A DNA stretch of 64,000 nt from Meiothermus sp. QL-1 (lineage in GTDB: Bacteria > Deinococcota > Deinococci > Deinococcales > Thermaceae). Under the pieces are notes generated by a model. It searched no databases and was not told the origin of the DNA. It worked only from the letters and a program-made list of their open reading frames with translations. The position numbers and the translations under genes are program-made. The DNA is taken from NCBI RefSeq assembly GCF_003351145.1, contig NZ_QQSV01000009.1:1-64000 (forward strand), in the 5' to 3' direction. Shown here piece by piece: positions 17,364 through 27,411 of the stretch. Each line of letters begins with the position of its first letter. Position 1 is the stretch's first letter.

Positions 17364-18062
17364 ATGGCCGTTTACCGCCTGGACGAGCACACCCCCCGGA
17401 TCCACCCCACCGCCTTTGTGGCCCCCGGTGCTCTCATCGTGGGGCAGGCCGAGGTGGGGGAGAACGCCTCGGTCTGGTTCGGGGCGGTGGTGCGCTCGGA
17501 TACCGAGCGGGTGGTGATCGGTCCTGGCAGCAACGTGCAGGATGGGGCCATCCTGCATGCTGATCCCGGAGAGCCGTGTATACTGGGGCAGAACGTGACC
17601 GTGGGGCATCGCGCTGTGGTGCACGGGGCGCTGGTGGAGGACGGGGCCCTGATTGGCATTGGGGCGGTGGTGCTGAACCGCGCCCGGGTGGGCCGGGGGG
17701 CGGTGGTGGGGGCAGGGGCGGTGGTGCCACCGGGTATGGAGATTCCTCCGGGGATGCTGGCGGTCGGCATTCCGGCCAGGGTGCGGGGCCCGGTGGAGGC
17801 CCCCAGGAATGCCGAGCGCTACGTGGCTTTGGCCCGTCACTACCGAACCCATCTGGCTCCGGTGGCCCCCACAGGGCGCTACCAGCTCACCCTGCGGGGC
17901 CAGGATGCCCTGAACCCCTTTAGCGACCTGCACCTGCAGCTCAAGCGCAGTGAACCCGGGGCGCTCTCGGCCCTGCGCTTGGTGGCGGAGGGCCGCCTGG
18001 GTGAGGCCTCCCCCGAGCTGCTGCAGGCGCTTTTGCGCGAGGGCTTCATACGACCCCTCTGA
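17364..18062 (+). CDS. Gamma-carbonic-anhydrase-like hexapeptide-repeat protein
   Basis: This 232-aa left-handed beta-helix protein has zinc-ligand histidines His65 (AILHAD), His82 (TVGHRA) and His87 (VVHGAL) in the gamma-CA arrangement. The hexapeptide helix spans about residues 12-160. A C-terminal extension of about 55 residues (from TLRGQDAL) follows the usual helical tail and is not explained. It could hydrate CO2 or be an inactive YrdA/PaaY-like thioesterase. It follows the Nudix gene by 8 nt. Confidence 0.85.
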   Translation: MAVYRLDEHTPRIHPTAFVAPGALIVGQAEVGENASVWFGAVVRSDTERVVIGPGSNVQDGAILHADPGEPCILGQNVTVGHRAVVHGALVEDGALIGIGAVVLNRARVGRGAVVGAGAVVPPGMEIPPGMLAVGIPARVRGPVEAPRNAERYVALARHYRTHLAPVAPTGRYQLTLRGQDALNPFSDLHLQLKRSEPGALSALRLVAEGRLGEASPELLQALLREGFIRPL

Positions 18063-18063
18063 T

Positions 18064-18435
18064 ATGCGGCCGCTCCGCTCACCCTCCCGTTGGAAGCCTG
18101 TTTTGGGGCTGGTGGTCCTTGCTTTGCTGGCTTTCAGCCTCTATGGGCTGCGGGGGGCGGTGCTTTTGTCCGCTGCCTCCTCTGCCCAGCTTTGCACCGC
18201 TGCCCACACCTCGAAGGCCAAGGCGCAGCCGCACCTCGAGCACTGCCCGCTGTGCCTGCTCCAGATCTTCTGGCCTGACCTGGACCCCCTGCAGGGTCTG
18301 TACCATCCTCTGCGCTCTGCTCCGGTCTTTGCCCCTGGGGGGGTCTTAGAACGGGAAGTCTTTGGACAGGGGTTGGGGGCCCGGGGGCCGCCCATAGAGC
18401 GCGCATACGCCCAAGGTAGGTCTCTTCGGTCCTAG
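18064..18435 (+). CDS. Small DUF2946-like membrane protein with HCPLC motif
   Basis: The 123-aa protein has one N-terminal transmembrane helix (about 13-35), a His/Cys motif HLEHCPLCLLQ near residue 60 and a C-terminus with GARGPPIERA, a pattern seen in DUF2946 proteins. These are often found beside copper genes; metal handling is inferred from the motif and from the CopC/CopD genes that follow. ATG 18064 is 1 nt after the stop of the upstream gene. Confidence 0.65.
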   Translation: MRPLRSPSRWKPVLGLVVLALLAFSLYGLRGAVLLSAASSAQLCTAAHTSKAKAQPHLEHCPLCLLQIFWPDLDPLQGLYHPLRSAPVFAPGGVLEREVFGQGLGARGPPIERAYAQGRSLRS

Positions 18436-18480
18436 GGTAGCCTTGGCAGGCCCGTGGCCTGTTTGGAGAGGGATGTGAGC

Positions 18481-18930
18481 ATGCGCGCTCTGGCAGTCTG
18501 GTTCCTCTTGGTTTTCTCGGTTTCGGCTTTTGCGCACGAGCGGGTGGAAGTGGGTCCCTTTGTGTTCGCGGTGGGCCAGCTCAACGAGCCCTCCATGGCG
18601 GGCGAGGTCAACGGCCTCGACCTCATCATCCGCCGCAAAGCGGACAACACCCCGGTGGTGGGGGTGGAAAAGAACCTCACCGTGGAGATCATCGGCCCTT
18701 CGGGGCAGCGCCGGGTCTATAGGTGGTCGGACGATCCCAAGGACATCTACCGCCTGCGGCCCCAGCCCGGGGCGGACCGGGCCGGGCGGTACATGACCAG
18801 GTGGATCCTGGCGGTCCCGGGGCAGTACCAGGTGCGGGTCTACGGGGAGATCGAGGGCGTGGCCTTCGACTTCACGGTGGGGGGGAGCACCTTCAACATC
18901 CGCGATAGGAGCCTGTTCGAGGTACGATGA
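18481..18930 (+). CDS. Secreted beta-rich protein of the copper cluster
   Basis: The 149-aa protein has a signal peptide (MRALAVWFLLVFSVSAFA) with predicted cleavage before His, leaving HERVEVGPFVF as mature N-terminus. The body is beta-rich (DLIIRRKAD, NLTVEIIGPSG, GQYQVRVYGEIEG) and resembles YtkA/FixH-like or CopC-like immunoglobulin folds. An N-terminal His is a typical Cu(II) ligand in CopC, so copper binding is a reasonable inference. Exact family not recognised. It overlaps the first copC by 4 nt. Confidence 0.7.
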   Translation: MRALAVWFLLVFSVSAFAHERVEVGPFVFAVGQLNEPSMAGEVNGLDLIIRRKADNTPVVGVEKNLTVEIIGPSGQRRVYRWSDDPKDIYRLRPQPGADRAGRYMTRWILAVPGQYQVRVYGEIEGVAFDFTVGGSTFNIRDRSLFEVR

Positions 18931-19361
18931 AACGCCTGCTCCTTGGGGTCATCCCGGCCCTGGCCGGGATGGCCCTGGCCCACGCCTACCTGGTCAGCAG
19001 CAGCCCCCCGGAGAACGCCCGCCTGGAGGCTCCCCCTACCGAGGTGCGGCTGGGCTTCACCGAGGCGGTGGTGCTGCCCTTCTCCCTCTTCAGGGTTTAC
19101 CGGCTCGAGGCCCCCGGCAATCCCCGTCAGGCGGCAGAGGCCCTGGCCGCGCGGGTGCTGGCCCGGCGGGAGGACCCTCCTGGGCGGGTTGACCTGGGCC
19201 TGAAGACCCAGGGCCGCAGCGCGGAGAATGTGGTCCTGGCGCTCGAGCCCGGCCTGAGGCCCGGGGTGTACGTGGTCGTCTGGCGGGTGCTTTCGGTGGA
19301 CACCCACGTGACCTCGGGTTTCTACCTGTTCACCTACCAGCCTCCAGGAGGCCGCCCATGA
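18927..19361 (+). CDS. copC: CopC-domain copper-binding protein (first copy)
   Basis: This 144-aa exported protein has a signal peptide ending AMALA-type, giving mature HAYLVSSSPPENARL. The CopC fold is supported by PTEVRLGFTEAV, and by VVWRVLSVDTHVTSGFYLF near the C-terminus with the second His ligand (DTH). A central insertion of about 40 residues (RQAAEALAARVLAR) separates the halves. It overlaps its neighbours by 4 nt on both sides, so the run is translationally coupled. Confidence 0.85.
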   Translation: MKRLLLGVIPALAGMALAHAYLVSSSPPENARLEAPPTEVRLGFTEAVVLPFSLFRVYRLEAPGNPRQAAEALAARVLARREDPPGRVDLGLKTQGRSAENVVLALEPGLRPGVYVVVWRVLSVDTHVTSGFYLFTYQPPGGRP

Positions 19362-19774
19362 GGTGGGGCCTGGTCCTCTTAGGCGGGCTGGCCCTGGCCC
19401 ACGCCGAGTACAAAAGCTCGGTTCCCCCGGCGGGGGCGGTGCTCAGGCTTCCGCCCAAAACCGTCACCGTCCACTTCACCGAGCCGGTGGAGGTGCGGCT
19501 TTCCACCTTCAAGGTCTATCCCCTCGAGGCCCAGGGCAGCCCGGAGCAGCTGCAGCGGCTGGCCGCCCCTCTGGTCCGCCAGGCCCTTTCGCGCAGGGAT
19601 GACCAGGCGCGGCGGGTGGACACCGGCCTGCTGACCTCTGCCCGCACCAGCCGGAGCGTGACCTTGCGGCTGAGGCCCGACCTAAGGCCCGGGGTGTACG
19701 TGGTGATGTGGCGGAACCTTTCGGTGGACGGCCACAGCCAAAGCGGCTACTTCGTCTTCATCTACCGGCCCTGA
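19358..19774 (+). CDS. copC: CopC-domain copper-binding protein (second copy)
   Basis: The 138-aa protein is a paralogue of the upstream one: signal peptide, mature HAEYKSSVPPAGAVL, KTVTVHFTEPVEV, and VVMWRNLSVDGHSQSGYFVF with the conserved His (DGH). It shares the central insertion (EQLQRLAAPLVRQALSRR), so the pair arose by tandem duplication. Its TGA shares the A with the ATG of copD. Confidence 0.85.
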   Translation: MRWGLVLLGGLALAHAEYKSSVPPAGAVLRLPPKTVTVHFTEPVEVRLSTFKVYPLEAQGSPEQLQRLAAPLVRQALSRRDDQARRVDTGLLTSARTSRSVTLRLRPDLRPGVYVVMWRNLSVDGHSQSGYFVFIYRP

Positions 19775-20910
19775 TGCCCCACGCCCACGACACCACCCTC
19801 TACCTCCTGCGGGGGGCTTTGTACCTGGGGGTCTTTTTGCTTTTGGGCGCCGGGGTGTTCGTGCGCTACGTGGGGCAGGGCGGCCCGCTGGCCTCGCGCT
19901 GGCGGCTTTGGTACATGCTGGTGGCCGGCTTCATGCTGGCCTGGGGTGCCACCCTCTACGGGGCCTACCACACCGTCTGGATGCTGGGGGACCCAGCGCT
20001 CCTGGGCCGGTATTTCCTGGAGACCCAGCAGGGGGCCTGGCTGCTATTGAGGCTTCTGCTTTTGCCGCTGCTGCTAGGCCTCTCTTTGGGCTGGCTGCGA
20101 GGGGATGCCTGGCTCTATCCCCCTCTGGCGCTGGCCCTTCTCCTCACCGTAAGCCTTACCGGCCATGCCGCGGGGGGCGGGGTGGGGGAGGTATTGGCCG
20201 ACCTGCTGCACCTGGGGCTGGGGGTGGTCTGGGGGGGCAGCCTGCTGGCTTTGGTGGTGGTCTGGCCCACCGCTCGCCATGAGGCCCGGCTGCGGGCGCT
20301 GGAGCGGCTTTCCGCGCTGGGGCTGGTGGCGGTCCTGGGGGTGGCGCTTTCAGGGGTGGGGTTGGCGGCCTCCCGGCTGCCGAGCATTCCTGACCTCTGG
20401 ACCACCGCCTATGGGCAGCGGCTCCTGGTCAAGCTGGCCCTGGTGGGGCTGGTGCTGCTTCTGGCCGGGCTCAACCGCCTGTGGTTCCTCCCCCGCTTGC
20501 GGGCCAAAGGGGTGCAGGGGCCGGGGCCGGTGGCCCTCGAGGCGGCTTTGCTGCTGGGGGTGCTGTTGGCCACCGGGGTGCTGGCCGGCACCGAGCCGCC
20601 CAGGCCGGTGCCCAGCCTGGTCGATATCCGCGAGCCCTACGGGGCGCACCGCTTTGTGGGCCAGCTTTTCAGCCAGGCAGGCGTTATCCACCTCTACCTC
20701 GACCTGCGCGACCCCGAGGGCAACCTCCTGGCCAGCGGCCCCACTTTGCGGGTGCGGTTTGAGAAAGGGGGGCAGGCGCACGAGGAGGCCCTGGCTCCCT
20801 ACCACCGCTCGCAGTACCACCTGGCCTACCTGGCCGAAGCGGGGGTGTGGCGGGTGGAGCTCGAGCTTCCCTCCGGCCGGCTGGACCTCGCCCTGAGGGT
20901 GGACCGCTAG
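19774..20910 (+). CDS. copD: CopD-family copper transport membrane protein
   Basis: This 378-aa polytopic membrane protein has about eight hydrophobic segments in the first 285 residues and the CopD-like HLGLGVVWGGSLLAL segment, where a His in a helix is typical of copper-handling CopD/PcoD. A C-terminal soluble portion (about 290-378) is beta-rich with FVGQLFSQAGVIHLYLDL. It starts on the stop of the second copC. It probably imports or relays copper collected by the CopC proteins, for cuproenzymes such as cytochrome oxidase (inference). Confidence 0.85.
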   Translation: MPHAHDTTLYLLRGALYLGVFLLLGAGVFVRYVGQGGPLASRWRLWYMLVAGFMLAWGATLYGAYHTVWMLGDPALLGRYFLETQQGAWLLLRLLLLPLLLGLSLGWLRGDAWLYPPLALALLLTVSLTGHAAGGGVGEVLADLLHLGLGVVWGGSLLALVVVWPTARHEARLRALERLSALGLVAVLGVALSGVGLAASRLPSIPDLWTTAYGQRLLVKLALVGLVLLLAGLNRLWFLPRLRAKGVQGPGPVALEAALLLGVLLATGVLAGTEPPRPVPSLVDIREPYGAHRFVGQLFSQAGVIHLYLDLRDPEGNLLASGPTLRVRFEKGGQAHEEALAPYHRSQYHLAYLAEAGVWRVELELPSGRLDLALRVDR

Positions 20911-21950
20911 CCCTCCTTGGCGGAGCGGCCGTTTTCCTGGAGCCGCCCGAATAGCAGGCGGCCCACCTGCGTCTGGATGGACTGGGTGATCACCACCCCC
21001 ACCTCCTTGCCCTTGAAGCCGATGGCGTCGTCCACCACCACCATGGTCCCGTCCTCCAGGTACCCCACCCCCTGGCCGGGCTCCTTGCCCTCCTTGACGA
21101 TGGTGATCTGGAGGTAGTCCCCCTGTTGCAAGGGGGCCCGCAGGGCCGAGGCCAGGGCCTGGATGGAGAGGGCCCTGACCCCGTAGATGCGGGAAAGCTG
21201 GGCCAGGGCATGGTCGTTGGTGACCAGGGCAGCCCCCAGGCTTTTGGCCTGGGCCAGAATCTGCTCGTCCACCGGGTCTTCGGACTCGGGCGCATCCAGC
21301 ACCTCCAGTCCCACCTTGAGCTTGAGCCGTTCCAGAGTTTCCAGCCCCCGCCGCCCTCTGGCCCTTTTCTGGGCCTCGGAGGAATCGGCGAACTGCTGCA
21401 GCTCCCGCAGAACCTGCCGGGGCACGAAGAGAGGCCCCTCCAGAAAACCCAGCTCGGCCACCTCGGCGACGCGCCCGTCGATCAGAACCGAGGTGTCCAG
21501 CACCTTGCCCCCCCGCGGCTTGGGGGGGGGGCTGGGGGGGCGGGCCAAGCGGAAGTACTCCCGGTTGGCCACCGCAAAGGCCGAGAACGAGACCACCAGC
21601 ACGGCAGCAATAAGCAGCGAGTGCAGGGCGTTGAAGCCTGGAATCTGGATGAGGAGGTTGGTCAGGAGCACCGCCAGCAGGAGCCCCAGGCTCGAGGCCA
21701 CCGTGATGGCCACCGGGATCTCGGGAGGGAGCTTCCCCAGGCGCTCTTGGGTCTGCTGCCAGCGCTTCTCCAGCCAGTAGGCCAGCCGGGGCGCGGCCAG
21801 AAGGCCCAGGAGGAAGCCCACCAGCCCTAAGTAGAGCTGGTTGAGGCCCAGGGGGCTGGTGCTAATCAGGCCTTCTTGCTCGAGCCAGACCCCTGTGCGG
21901 TAGCCGAGGTAGGTGAATAGGAGGTAGAGAATCCAGCGCAACCAGTTCAT
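20907..21950 (-). CDS. Membrane PIN/TRAM-domain protein (YacL type)
   Basis: The 347-aa protein has four N-terminal transmembrane helices, a PIN nuclease domain ([13 protein letters not shown] about 149-161; VTNDHAL about 243-249) and a C-terminal TRAM RNA-binding domain ([22 protein letters not shown]... region). The acidic PIN residues are present, so RNase activity is possible. It overlaps radA by 4 nt on the same strand and is convergent (4-nt overlap) with copD. YacL-type genes next to radA are common in Gram-positive and Deinococcus-Thermus genomes. Confidence 0.92.
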   Translation of the reverse strand: MNWLRWILYLLFTYLGYRTGVWLEQEGLISTSPLGLNQLYLGLVGFLLGLLAAPRLAYWLEKRWQQTQERLGKLPPEIPVAITVASSLGLLLAVLLTNLLIQIPGFNALHSLLIAAVLVVSFSAFAVANREYFRLARPPSPPPKPRGGKVLDTSVLIDGRVAEVAELGFLEGPLFVPRQVLRELQQFADSSEAQKRARGRRGLETLERLKLKVGLEVLDAPESEDPVDEQILAQAKSLGAALVTNDHALAQLSRIYGVRALSIQALASALRAPLQQGDYLQITIVKEGKEPGQGVGYLEDGTMVVVDDAIGFKGKEVGVVITQSIQTQVGRLLFGRLQENGRSAKEG

Positions 21951-23242
21951 AGGAAAAGGTCCACCACTTCTCTCAGGCTTTTGTGCTTCGGCGGGTGGAC
22001 GAGCCGGCTGAAGCCGGCCCGTTCCCCCTCGCGCAGGCGGCGCTCCAGGCCCTCCACGCTCCTGAGCTCCCCCGCCAGCCCCACCTCGCCCACCGCCGCC
22101 ACGTTGGGCGGAAGAGGGCGGCCCACAACGGCAGAATACACCGCGAGCCCCACCGCCAGATCGAGCCCGGGGTCGAAGACCCTTAGCCCCCCGGCCAGGT
22201 TCACGTAGATGTCCAGGTTGCCCAAAGGCAGCTCGAGGCGGCGCTCGAGCACCGCCAGCACCACGTCCACCCGCCGGGCATCCAGCCCCTGCGCCACCCG
22301 CCTGGGCGCGGGAAAGGGGGTGCGGGCGGCCAGGGCCTGCACCTCCAGGGCCAGGGCCCGCTCCCCCAACAGGCTGAGGGCCACCACCGAGCCGGGCACC
22401 CCCACCGGGCGCTCGGCTAGGAAGGCCGCCGAAGGGTTGGGCACCTCCACAAGGCCCTGCTCCTCCATCCGGAAAACCCCCAGCTCCCCCACCGGCCCGA
22501 AGCGGTTTTTGCTGCTGCGCAGCACCCGGAACTGCCCGGCGGTCTCGAGGTACAAGGTGGCGTCCACCACGTGCTCGATTACCTTGGGCCCGGCCACGAA
22601 GCCTTCCTTGGTGACGTGCCCCACCAGCACGGTGGTTGCACGGTGTTGCTTGGCAAAGCGGGTGAGGGCTGCGGTGGCGTCGCGCACCGCCGCCAGCGAG
22701 CCCACTGCAGCGTCGGTCTCCAGGGTCTGGATTGAGTCCACCACCAAGAACTCCGGCGGAGAGGCCTCCAAGATAGCCAGGACGCTTTCCAGTCGGGTTT
22801 CGCGGAGGAGTTCCAGCCCGCCCGCAATCCCCAGCCGCCTAGCCCGCAGCCGGATCTGGCCTGGGGACTCTTCCCCGGCCAGGTAGACCACCCGCCGGCC
22901 CTGCTCCAGGATTCGCTGGGCTATCTGCAAGAGCAGGGTGCTCTTGCCCACCCCGGGCTCGCCGCCCAGAAGCAGCACCGCCCCCGGCACGAACCCCCCG
23001 CCAATGACCCGGTCGAACTCGGCCATCCGGCTGCTGAAGCGGGCCTCGCCGTCCTCGAGGACCTGCCCAAGGGGGATGAGGGCCCCCGGCTGAGGGGGGG
23101 GCGGCTTGGACCCGGTCTTGGCCAGGGCCTCCTCCCTGAAGCTTTCCCAGCTTCCGCAGCTGGGGCAGCGTCCCAGCGGCTTGATGGCTCGGTAGCCGCA
23201 CTCGACGCAGCGGTACTGGAGGGCCGCCCGGGGCATTTGCAA
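21947..23242 (-). CDS. radA: DNA repair protein RadA (Sms)
   Basis: This 431-aa RecA-like branch-migration helicase has a four-Cys zinc finger (Cys12, 15, 26, 29), Walker [11 protein letters not shown] (93-102), the [13 protein letters not shown] motif specific for RadA/Sms, and a Lon-protease-like C-terminal domain. It promotes processing of recombination intermediates. Translation may begin at residue 3 (MPRAALQ). It is upstream of, and coupled to, the PIN/TRAM gene. Confidence 0.96.
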   Translation of the reverse strand: MQMPRAALQYRCVECGYRAIKPLGRCPSCGSWESFREEALAKTGSKPPPPQPGALIPLGQVLEDGEARFSSRMAEFDRVIGGGFVPGAVLLLGGEPGVGKSTLLLQIAQRILEQGRRVVYLAGEESPGQIRLRARRLGIAGGLELLRETRLESVLAILEASPPEFLVVDSIQTLETDAAVGSLAAVRDATAALTRFAKQHRATTVLVGHVTKEGFVAGPKVIEHVVDATLYLETAGQFRVLRSSKNRFGPVGELGVFRMEEQGLVEVPNPSAAFLAERPVGVPGSVVALSLLGERALALEVQALAARTPFPAPRRVAQGLDARRVDVVLAVLERRLELPLGNLDIYVNLAGGLRVFDPGLDLAVGLAVYSAVVGRPLPPNVAAVGEVGLAGELRSVEGLERRLREGERAGFSRLVHPPKHKSLREVVDLFL

Positions 23243-23270
23243 TAAGTCTAGCGTGAAAAGGGGTCCAAAG

Positions 23271-23711
23271 TTAGGTCCTGTGGGCCCGCCAGCGCTCCGC
23301 CAGCCGGCCGAAGATCTGCTCGAGCCGGTCCTTGGGCAGGATGACCTGCTCGGTGTAGCCCTCGCCGATCCGGTCCCCCAGCTCGTTCCAGGCGGTGCAG
23401 CGCACGTGCACCCGGTTGCCCTCGGTGCGCAAATGTTCGGCCACGATGCGCACCCGCATGCCCGGCAGGGCCGAGGCCAGGTGGTCCACGCTTACCCTGG
23501 ACCCAATGCCCTCCTCTCCCTCCTCCAAAAAGGGCAGGATGATTTTACGACCGGCCAGCTCCATGTGCTTGGCCATCCAGTAGGTGGCGTAGACCGGGTG
23601 CAGCCTCCCCAGCCGGGGGTCGGCCTGCTCGAAGTCCACGGTCATCGCCTCGGTGACCACCGTCTCGAAGGTGGCCTGGTAGCCCGGGGGAATAGGCCTC
23701 ATCGCCCTCAC
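23271..23711 (-). CDS. Hotdog-fold thioesterase-like protein
   Basis: The 146-aa single hotdog-domain protein ([36 protein letters not shown]) resembles fluoroacetyl-CoA/4-hydroxybenzoyl-type thioesterases. It is the last gene of the phenylacetate operon and overlaps paaK by 4 nt, so it probably salvages or edits an aromatic acyl-CoA. An internal start at MRPIPPG is possible. Substrate cannot be read from sequence. Confidence 0.75.
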   Translation of the reverse strand: MRAMRPIPPGYQATFETVVTEAMTVDFEQADPRLGRLHPVYATYWMAKHMELAGRKIILPFLEEGEEGIGSRVSVDHLASALPGMRVRIVAEHLRTEGNRVHVRCTAWNELGDRIGEGYTEQVILPKDRLEQIFGRLAERWRAHRT

Positions 23712-25057
23712 CCCTGCTTGCGCAGGTCCAGCACCCGCCTGAGCTTGCCGCCCTCGCTCCTGGGGGCTGTGCCTGGGCTCAGCAGGGTCACCCGCACCGA
23801 GATGCCCACGTGGTCCTTGATCTTGCGCCCCACCCGCTCGCGTAGATGGCTCAGGCGCGGGTCGGCCTCCACATTCTCCTCCGAGAGAGCTGGAACCCCC
23901 AGTCCGCGGAAGAAGGGCTCGGCCACCTCGAGCTTGAGCTCCATCTCATCCAGGGTCCCCTGGCGCGAGAGCACAATCTGGTAGTGGGGGGCCACCTCGG
24001 GGATTTCCTGGAGCAGGGCCTCGATCTGGGTGGGGTAGACGTTCACCCCCCGCACGATCAGCATGTCGTCGGTGCGGCCCCTGATCTGGGCCATGCGGGC
24101 GTGGGTGCGGCCCGAGGGGCCCGGTTCCCGCGTGAGGAAGGTCAGGTCGCCGGTCCAGTATCGCAGGAGGGGCATGGCCTTCTTGGTCAGGTTGGTGAGG
24201 ACCAGCACCCCCAGCTTGCCCTCGGGCAGGGGCTCGCCGGTCTCGGGGTCCACCACCTCGGGGTAGAAGTGGTCCTCCCAGATGTAGGAAAGCCCCTCCC
24301 GCTCGTTCACATCCTCGTTGGCCACCCCGGGGCCGATGATCTCCGAGAGGCCGTATATGTTGGTGGAGGCCACCCCCAGCCCCTCGTCCACGCTCCTGCG
24401 GACGGCCTCGGTCCAGGGCTCGGCCCCCAGCACCGCGTACTTGAGGCTGATCTCCTCCGGCGCCACCCCCCGCGCCCGGAAGGCCTCGGCCAGGGTCTGG
24501 GCGTAGGAGGGGGTGCAGGCGATCATCTCGGGTTTGAAGTCCTGGATGAGCATGACCTGCCGCTCGGTCATGCCCCCTGAGATGGGTACCACGGTCATCC
24601 CCAGCTTCTCAGCCCCGGCGTGCAGGCCCAGCCCTCCAGTGAAGAGGCCGTAGCCGTAGGCGTTGTGCAGCATCATTCCGGGCCGGCCCCCGGCAGCGGC
24701 CAGCGAGCGGGCCACCACCTCGGCGAATATCTCCAGGTCGCCCTTGGTGTAGCCCACCACGGTGGGCTTGCCGGTGGTGCCGGAGGAGGCGTGGATGCGG
24801 GCGATTTGCTCCCGCGGCACCGCGAAGAGGCCGAAGGGGTAGGCCTCGCGCAGGTCTTGCTTTCTGGTGAAGGGCAGCTTGTGGATGTCCTGGATGCTCT
24901 TGATGGCCGAGGGTTCGAGGCCCCGCTCGTCCAGCATCCTGCGATAAAAGGGCACCCGTTCGTAGACATAGGCTACCTGCTCGCGCAGGCGCTCGCTTTG
25001 CAGGGCCTCTAGCTGATGGCGGGGAAGGGTCTCCAGCTCGGGTTGGAACATAGCCAC
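23708..25057 (-). CDS. paaK: Phenylacetate-CoA ligase
   Basis: The 449-aa adenylate-forming enzyme activates phenylacetate with ATP and CoA, the first step of the phenylacetyl-CoA catabolic route. The PaaK-specific N-terminus LERLPRxQL-type ([17 protein letters not shown]), P-loop [26 protein letters not shown] and [19 protein letters not shown] are present. It lies 4 nt after the thiolase gene and overlaps the hotdog gene. Confidence 0.96.
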   Translation of the reverse strand: MAMFQPELETLPRHQLEALQSERLREQVAYVYERVPFYRRMLDERGLEPSAIKSIQDIHKLPFTRKQDLREAYPFGLFAVPREQIARIHASSGTTGKPTVVGYTKGDLEIFAEVVARSLAAAGGRPGMMLHNAYGYGLFTGGLGLHAGAEKLGMTVVPISGGMTERQVMLIQDFKPEMIACTPSYAQTLAEAFRARGVAPEEISLKYAVLGAEPWTEAVRRSVDEGLGVASTNIYGLSEIIGPGVANEDVNEREGLSYIWEDHFYPEVVDPETGEPLPEGKLGVLVLTNLTKKAMPLLRYWTGDLTFLTREPGPSGRTHARMAQIRGRTDDMLIVRGVNVYPTQIEALLQEIPEVAPHYQIVLSRQGTLDEMELKLEVAEPFFRGLGVPALSEENVEADPRLSHLRERVGRKIKDHVGISVRVTLLSPGTAPRSEGGKLRRVLDLRKQG

Positions 25058-25061
25058 CTCT

Positions 25062-26264
25062 TCACACCCGCTCGACCACCATGGCGATGCCCTGGCCCAC
25101 CCCGATGCACATGGTGGCCAGGCCGAACTGGACGTTCCGCCTTTGCATCTCGTGCACCAGGTTGGTCAGGATGCGGGCCCCCGAGGCCCCCAGGGGGTGG
25201 CCTATGGCAATGGCACCGCCGTTCACGTTGAGCCGGCCGTCCTCGGGGTCCATGCCCCACTCCTGGAGCACCGCCAGGCTTTGCGCAGCGAAGGCTTCGT
25301 TGAGCTCGATCAGACCAATCTCGCTTAGGGAAAGACCAGAGCGCTTCAGGACCTTTTCGGTGGCCGGTACCGGCCCGATGCCCATGATGCGGGGCTCCAC
25401 CCCGGCCACCGCCATGGCGCGCACCCGGGCCAGGGGGTTGAGCCCGTGGGCCCTTATGTAGTCGCTCGAGGCCAGCAGCACCGCCGCAGCCCCGTCGTTG
25501 AGGGAGGAGGCGTTGCCGGCAGTGACGCTGCCACCGGGGCGGAAGACCGGTTTGAGCTTGGCCAGCGCCTCCAAGCTGGTGTCGGGTCTGGGCCCCTCGT
25601 CCTGCCGAACCCAGGTGCTCTGCCCCTTGCGGTCGGTCACCTCCACCGGCACCATCTGGCTCTCGAAGGCCCCCGTCTGCTGCGCCCGCACCGCTTTTTG
25701 GTGGGAGTGAAGAGCGAAGCGGTCCTGGGCCTCGCGGGAGATCCGGTACAGCTCGGCCAGGTTCTCGGCGGTCTCGCCCATCGAGTCGGTGCCGTAGAGG
25801 GCCTGCATCCTGGGGTTGATGAAGCGCCAGCCTAGGGTGGTGTCGTAAACGGTCAGGTTTCCGGTGGGAAAGGCCCGCTCGGCCTTGGGCATGACCCAGG
25901 GGGCCCGGCTCATGCTCTCCACCCCGCCCCCGATGTAGACCTGGCCCTCGCCCAGCATCAGGGCCCGAGCCGCGCCGGCGATGGCCTCGAGCCCGCTCCC
26001 GCACAGCCGGTTGACCGTGACCCCTCCCACCTCCTTGGGCAGCCCGGCCAGCAGCAGGGCCATGCGGGCCACGTTGCGGTTGTCCTCCCCGGCCTGGTTG
26101 GCGCAGCCCATGTAGACGTCCTCCACATCGCTCCCGGGTATCCCGGTGCGCTCCAGCAGGGCCTTTAGGGGAATGGCGGCCAGGTCATCGGGCCGGACGG
26201 AGGCCAGCGCCCCTCCGTGCTTGCCGACGGGCGTGCGAACGGCATCTACGATGTAGGCTTCCAT
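25062..26264 (-). CDS. paaJ: Thiolase, probable 3-oxoadipyl-CoA thiolase
   Basis: The 400-aa thiolase carries the acyl-binding Cys88 ([10 protein letters not shown]), His356 ([13 protein letters not shown]) and Cys386 (TMCIGVGQG). The segment [15 protein letters not shown] is characteristic of 3-oxoadipyl-CoA/3-oxo-5,6-didehydrosuberyl-CoA thiolases (PcaF/PaaJ). In this operon it would cleave the last beta-keto intermediates of phenylacetate to acetyl-CoA and succinyl-CoA. It sits between paaI and paaK with 4-9 nt gaps. Confidence 0.88.
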   Translation of the reverse strand: MEAYIVDAVRTPVGKHGGALASVRPDDLAAIPLKALLERTGIPGSDVEDVYMGCANQAGEDNRNVARMALLLAGLPKEVGGVTVNRLCGSGLEAIAGAARALMLGEGQVYIGGGVESMSRAPWVMPKAERAFPTGNLTVYDTTLGWRFINPRMQALYGTDSMGETAENLAELYRISREAQDRFALHSHQKAVRAQQTGAFESQMVPVEVTDRKGQSTWVRQDEGPRPDTSLEALAKLKPVFRPGGSVTAGNASSLNDGAAAVLLASSDYIRAHGLNPLARVRAMAVAGVEPRIMGIGPVPATEKVLKRSGLSLSEIGLIELNEAFAAQSLAVLQEWGMDPEDGRLNVNGGAIAIGHPLGASGARILTNLVHEMQRRNVQFGLATMCIGVGQGIAMVVERV

Positions 26265-26273
26265 GGTTGGGTT

Positions 26274-26684
26274 TTACCCGCTTTGCCCCTCGGGGGCAAG
26301 GGGCTTTGGCGAACACTCGAGGCGAAAGACGGTGCCGGTGAAGAGGGCCACCCGCCTTTCCCCGCACATCACCTCGATGCGGTAGGTGGCGGTGCGGCGC
26401 CCCAGGTGTTCCTCGCGGGCCAGCGCCACGACCCGTTCCCCCACCCTTACCGGCCGGAAGTACTGCATGCTGGTGCTGAGGGCCACCGCCGGGGTGCCGT
26501 GGGCGTTGGAGGCCAGGGCAAAGGCGGCGTCGGCCAGGCTGTAGAGGAAGCCCCCGTGGCACTGGCCGTGGATGTTTGTGTGTTCGGGGCGCACCTCGGC
26601 CTCCAGGGTGGCGTGGCCCGGGCCTATCCGGACCAGGGTGAAGCCCAAAAGCCGCATGTAGGGGTCAGGGGCCAGCTCAGCCAC
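26274..26684 (-). CDS. paaI: Hydroxyphenylacetyl-CoA thioesterase PaaI
   Basis: The 136-aa hotdog thioesterase has HGQCHGGFLYSLADAAFALA, the PaaI-type active-site stretch with Asp in the long helix, followed by STSMQYFRPVRVGERV. PaaI rescues CoA from dead-end hydroxyphenylacetyl-CoA species. It overlaps the LivF gene by 8 nt, placing it inside the transporter-catabolic operon. Confidence 0.92.
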   Translation of the reverse strand: MAELAPDPYMRLLGFTLVRIGPGHATLEAEVRPEHTNIHGQCHGGFLYSLADAAFALASNAHGTPAVALSTSMQYFRPVRVGERVVALAREEHLGRRTATYRIEVMCGERRVALFTGTVFRLECSPKPLAPEGQSG

Positions 26685-27411
26685 CGGCGGCCTCCTGCGC
26701 GCGGATGCCCAGGTAGGACTCGATGACCCGGGGGTCTTGGAGCAGCTCGCTTCCCCGGCCCTCCATCACCAGCTCGCCGGCCTCGAGGACGTATCCCCGG
26801 TCGGCCAACCGCAGGGCCATCCGGGCGTTCTGCTCCACCAGCAAGAGGGTCACCCCCCGGGCCTTGAGCTCGCTTAGGATGTGGAAGATCTCCCGCACAA
26901 TCAGGGGGGCCAGCCCCAGGCTGGGCTCGTCCAGAAGTAGGAGCCTGGGCCGGCCCATCAGGGCCCGCCCGATGGCCAGCATCTGCTGCTCGCCCCCGGA
27001 CATGGTCCCGGCAAGCTGGCGGCGGCGCTCCTTCAGCCTGGGGAAGAGGCTGTAGACCCAGTCCAGGTCTTCCCAGATTCCCCGTTCGCGCCGCTGGAAG
27101 CGGGGGAAGGCCCCGAGGAGCAGGTTGTCCTCCACCGTCAAGGAGGCAAATAGCTCCCGCTTCTCCGGGACCATCACCAGCCCCTTCAGGGCCAGGGCCT
27201 CCGGCTCGCGCCGCCGCAGAAGCTTCCCCTCGTAGCGCACCTGGCCGCTGGTGGTCACCAGGCCCAGGATGCCCTTCAGGACGCTGGTCTTGCCTGCCCC
27301 GTTGGGGCCGATGAGGGTGATGACCTCGCCCTCCCCCACCGAAAGCGTGAGGTGGCGCACGGCCTCCACTGCCCCGTAACGCACGGTGAGGTTCTCCACC
27401 TCCAGAATCAC
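26677..27411 (-). CDS. livF: LIV-type ABC transporter ATPase, LivF type
   Basis: The 244-aa ATPase has Walker A GPNGAGKTS (35-43), the signature MSGGEQQMLAIGRALM and Walker B LLLLDEPSLGLAP, with the C-terminus typical of LivF. It overlaps the LivM-LivG fusion gene by 4 nt. In this setting the transporter most likely imports phenylacetate or a related aromatic acid rather than branched-chain amino acids (inference from the operon). Confidence 0.92.
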   Translation of the reverse strand: MILEVENLTVRYGAVEAVRHLTLSVGEGEVITLIGPNGAGKTSVLKGILGLVTTSGQVRYEGKLLRRREPEALALKGLVMVPEKRELFASLTVEDNLLLGAFPRFQRRERGIWEDLDWVYSLFPRLKERRRQLAGTMSGGEQQMLAIGRALMGRPRLLLLDEPSLGLAPLIVREIFHILSELKARGVTLLLVEQNARMALRLADRGYVLEAGELVMEGRGSELLQDPRVIESYLGIRAQEAAGG

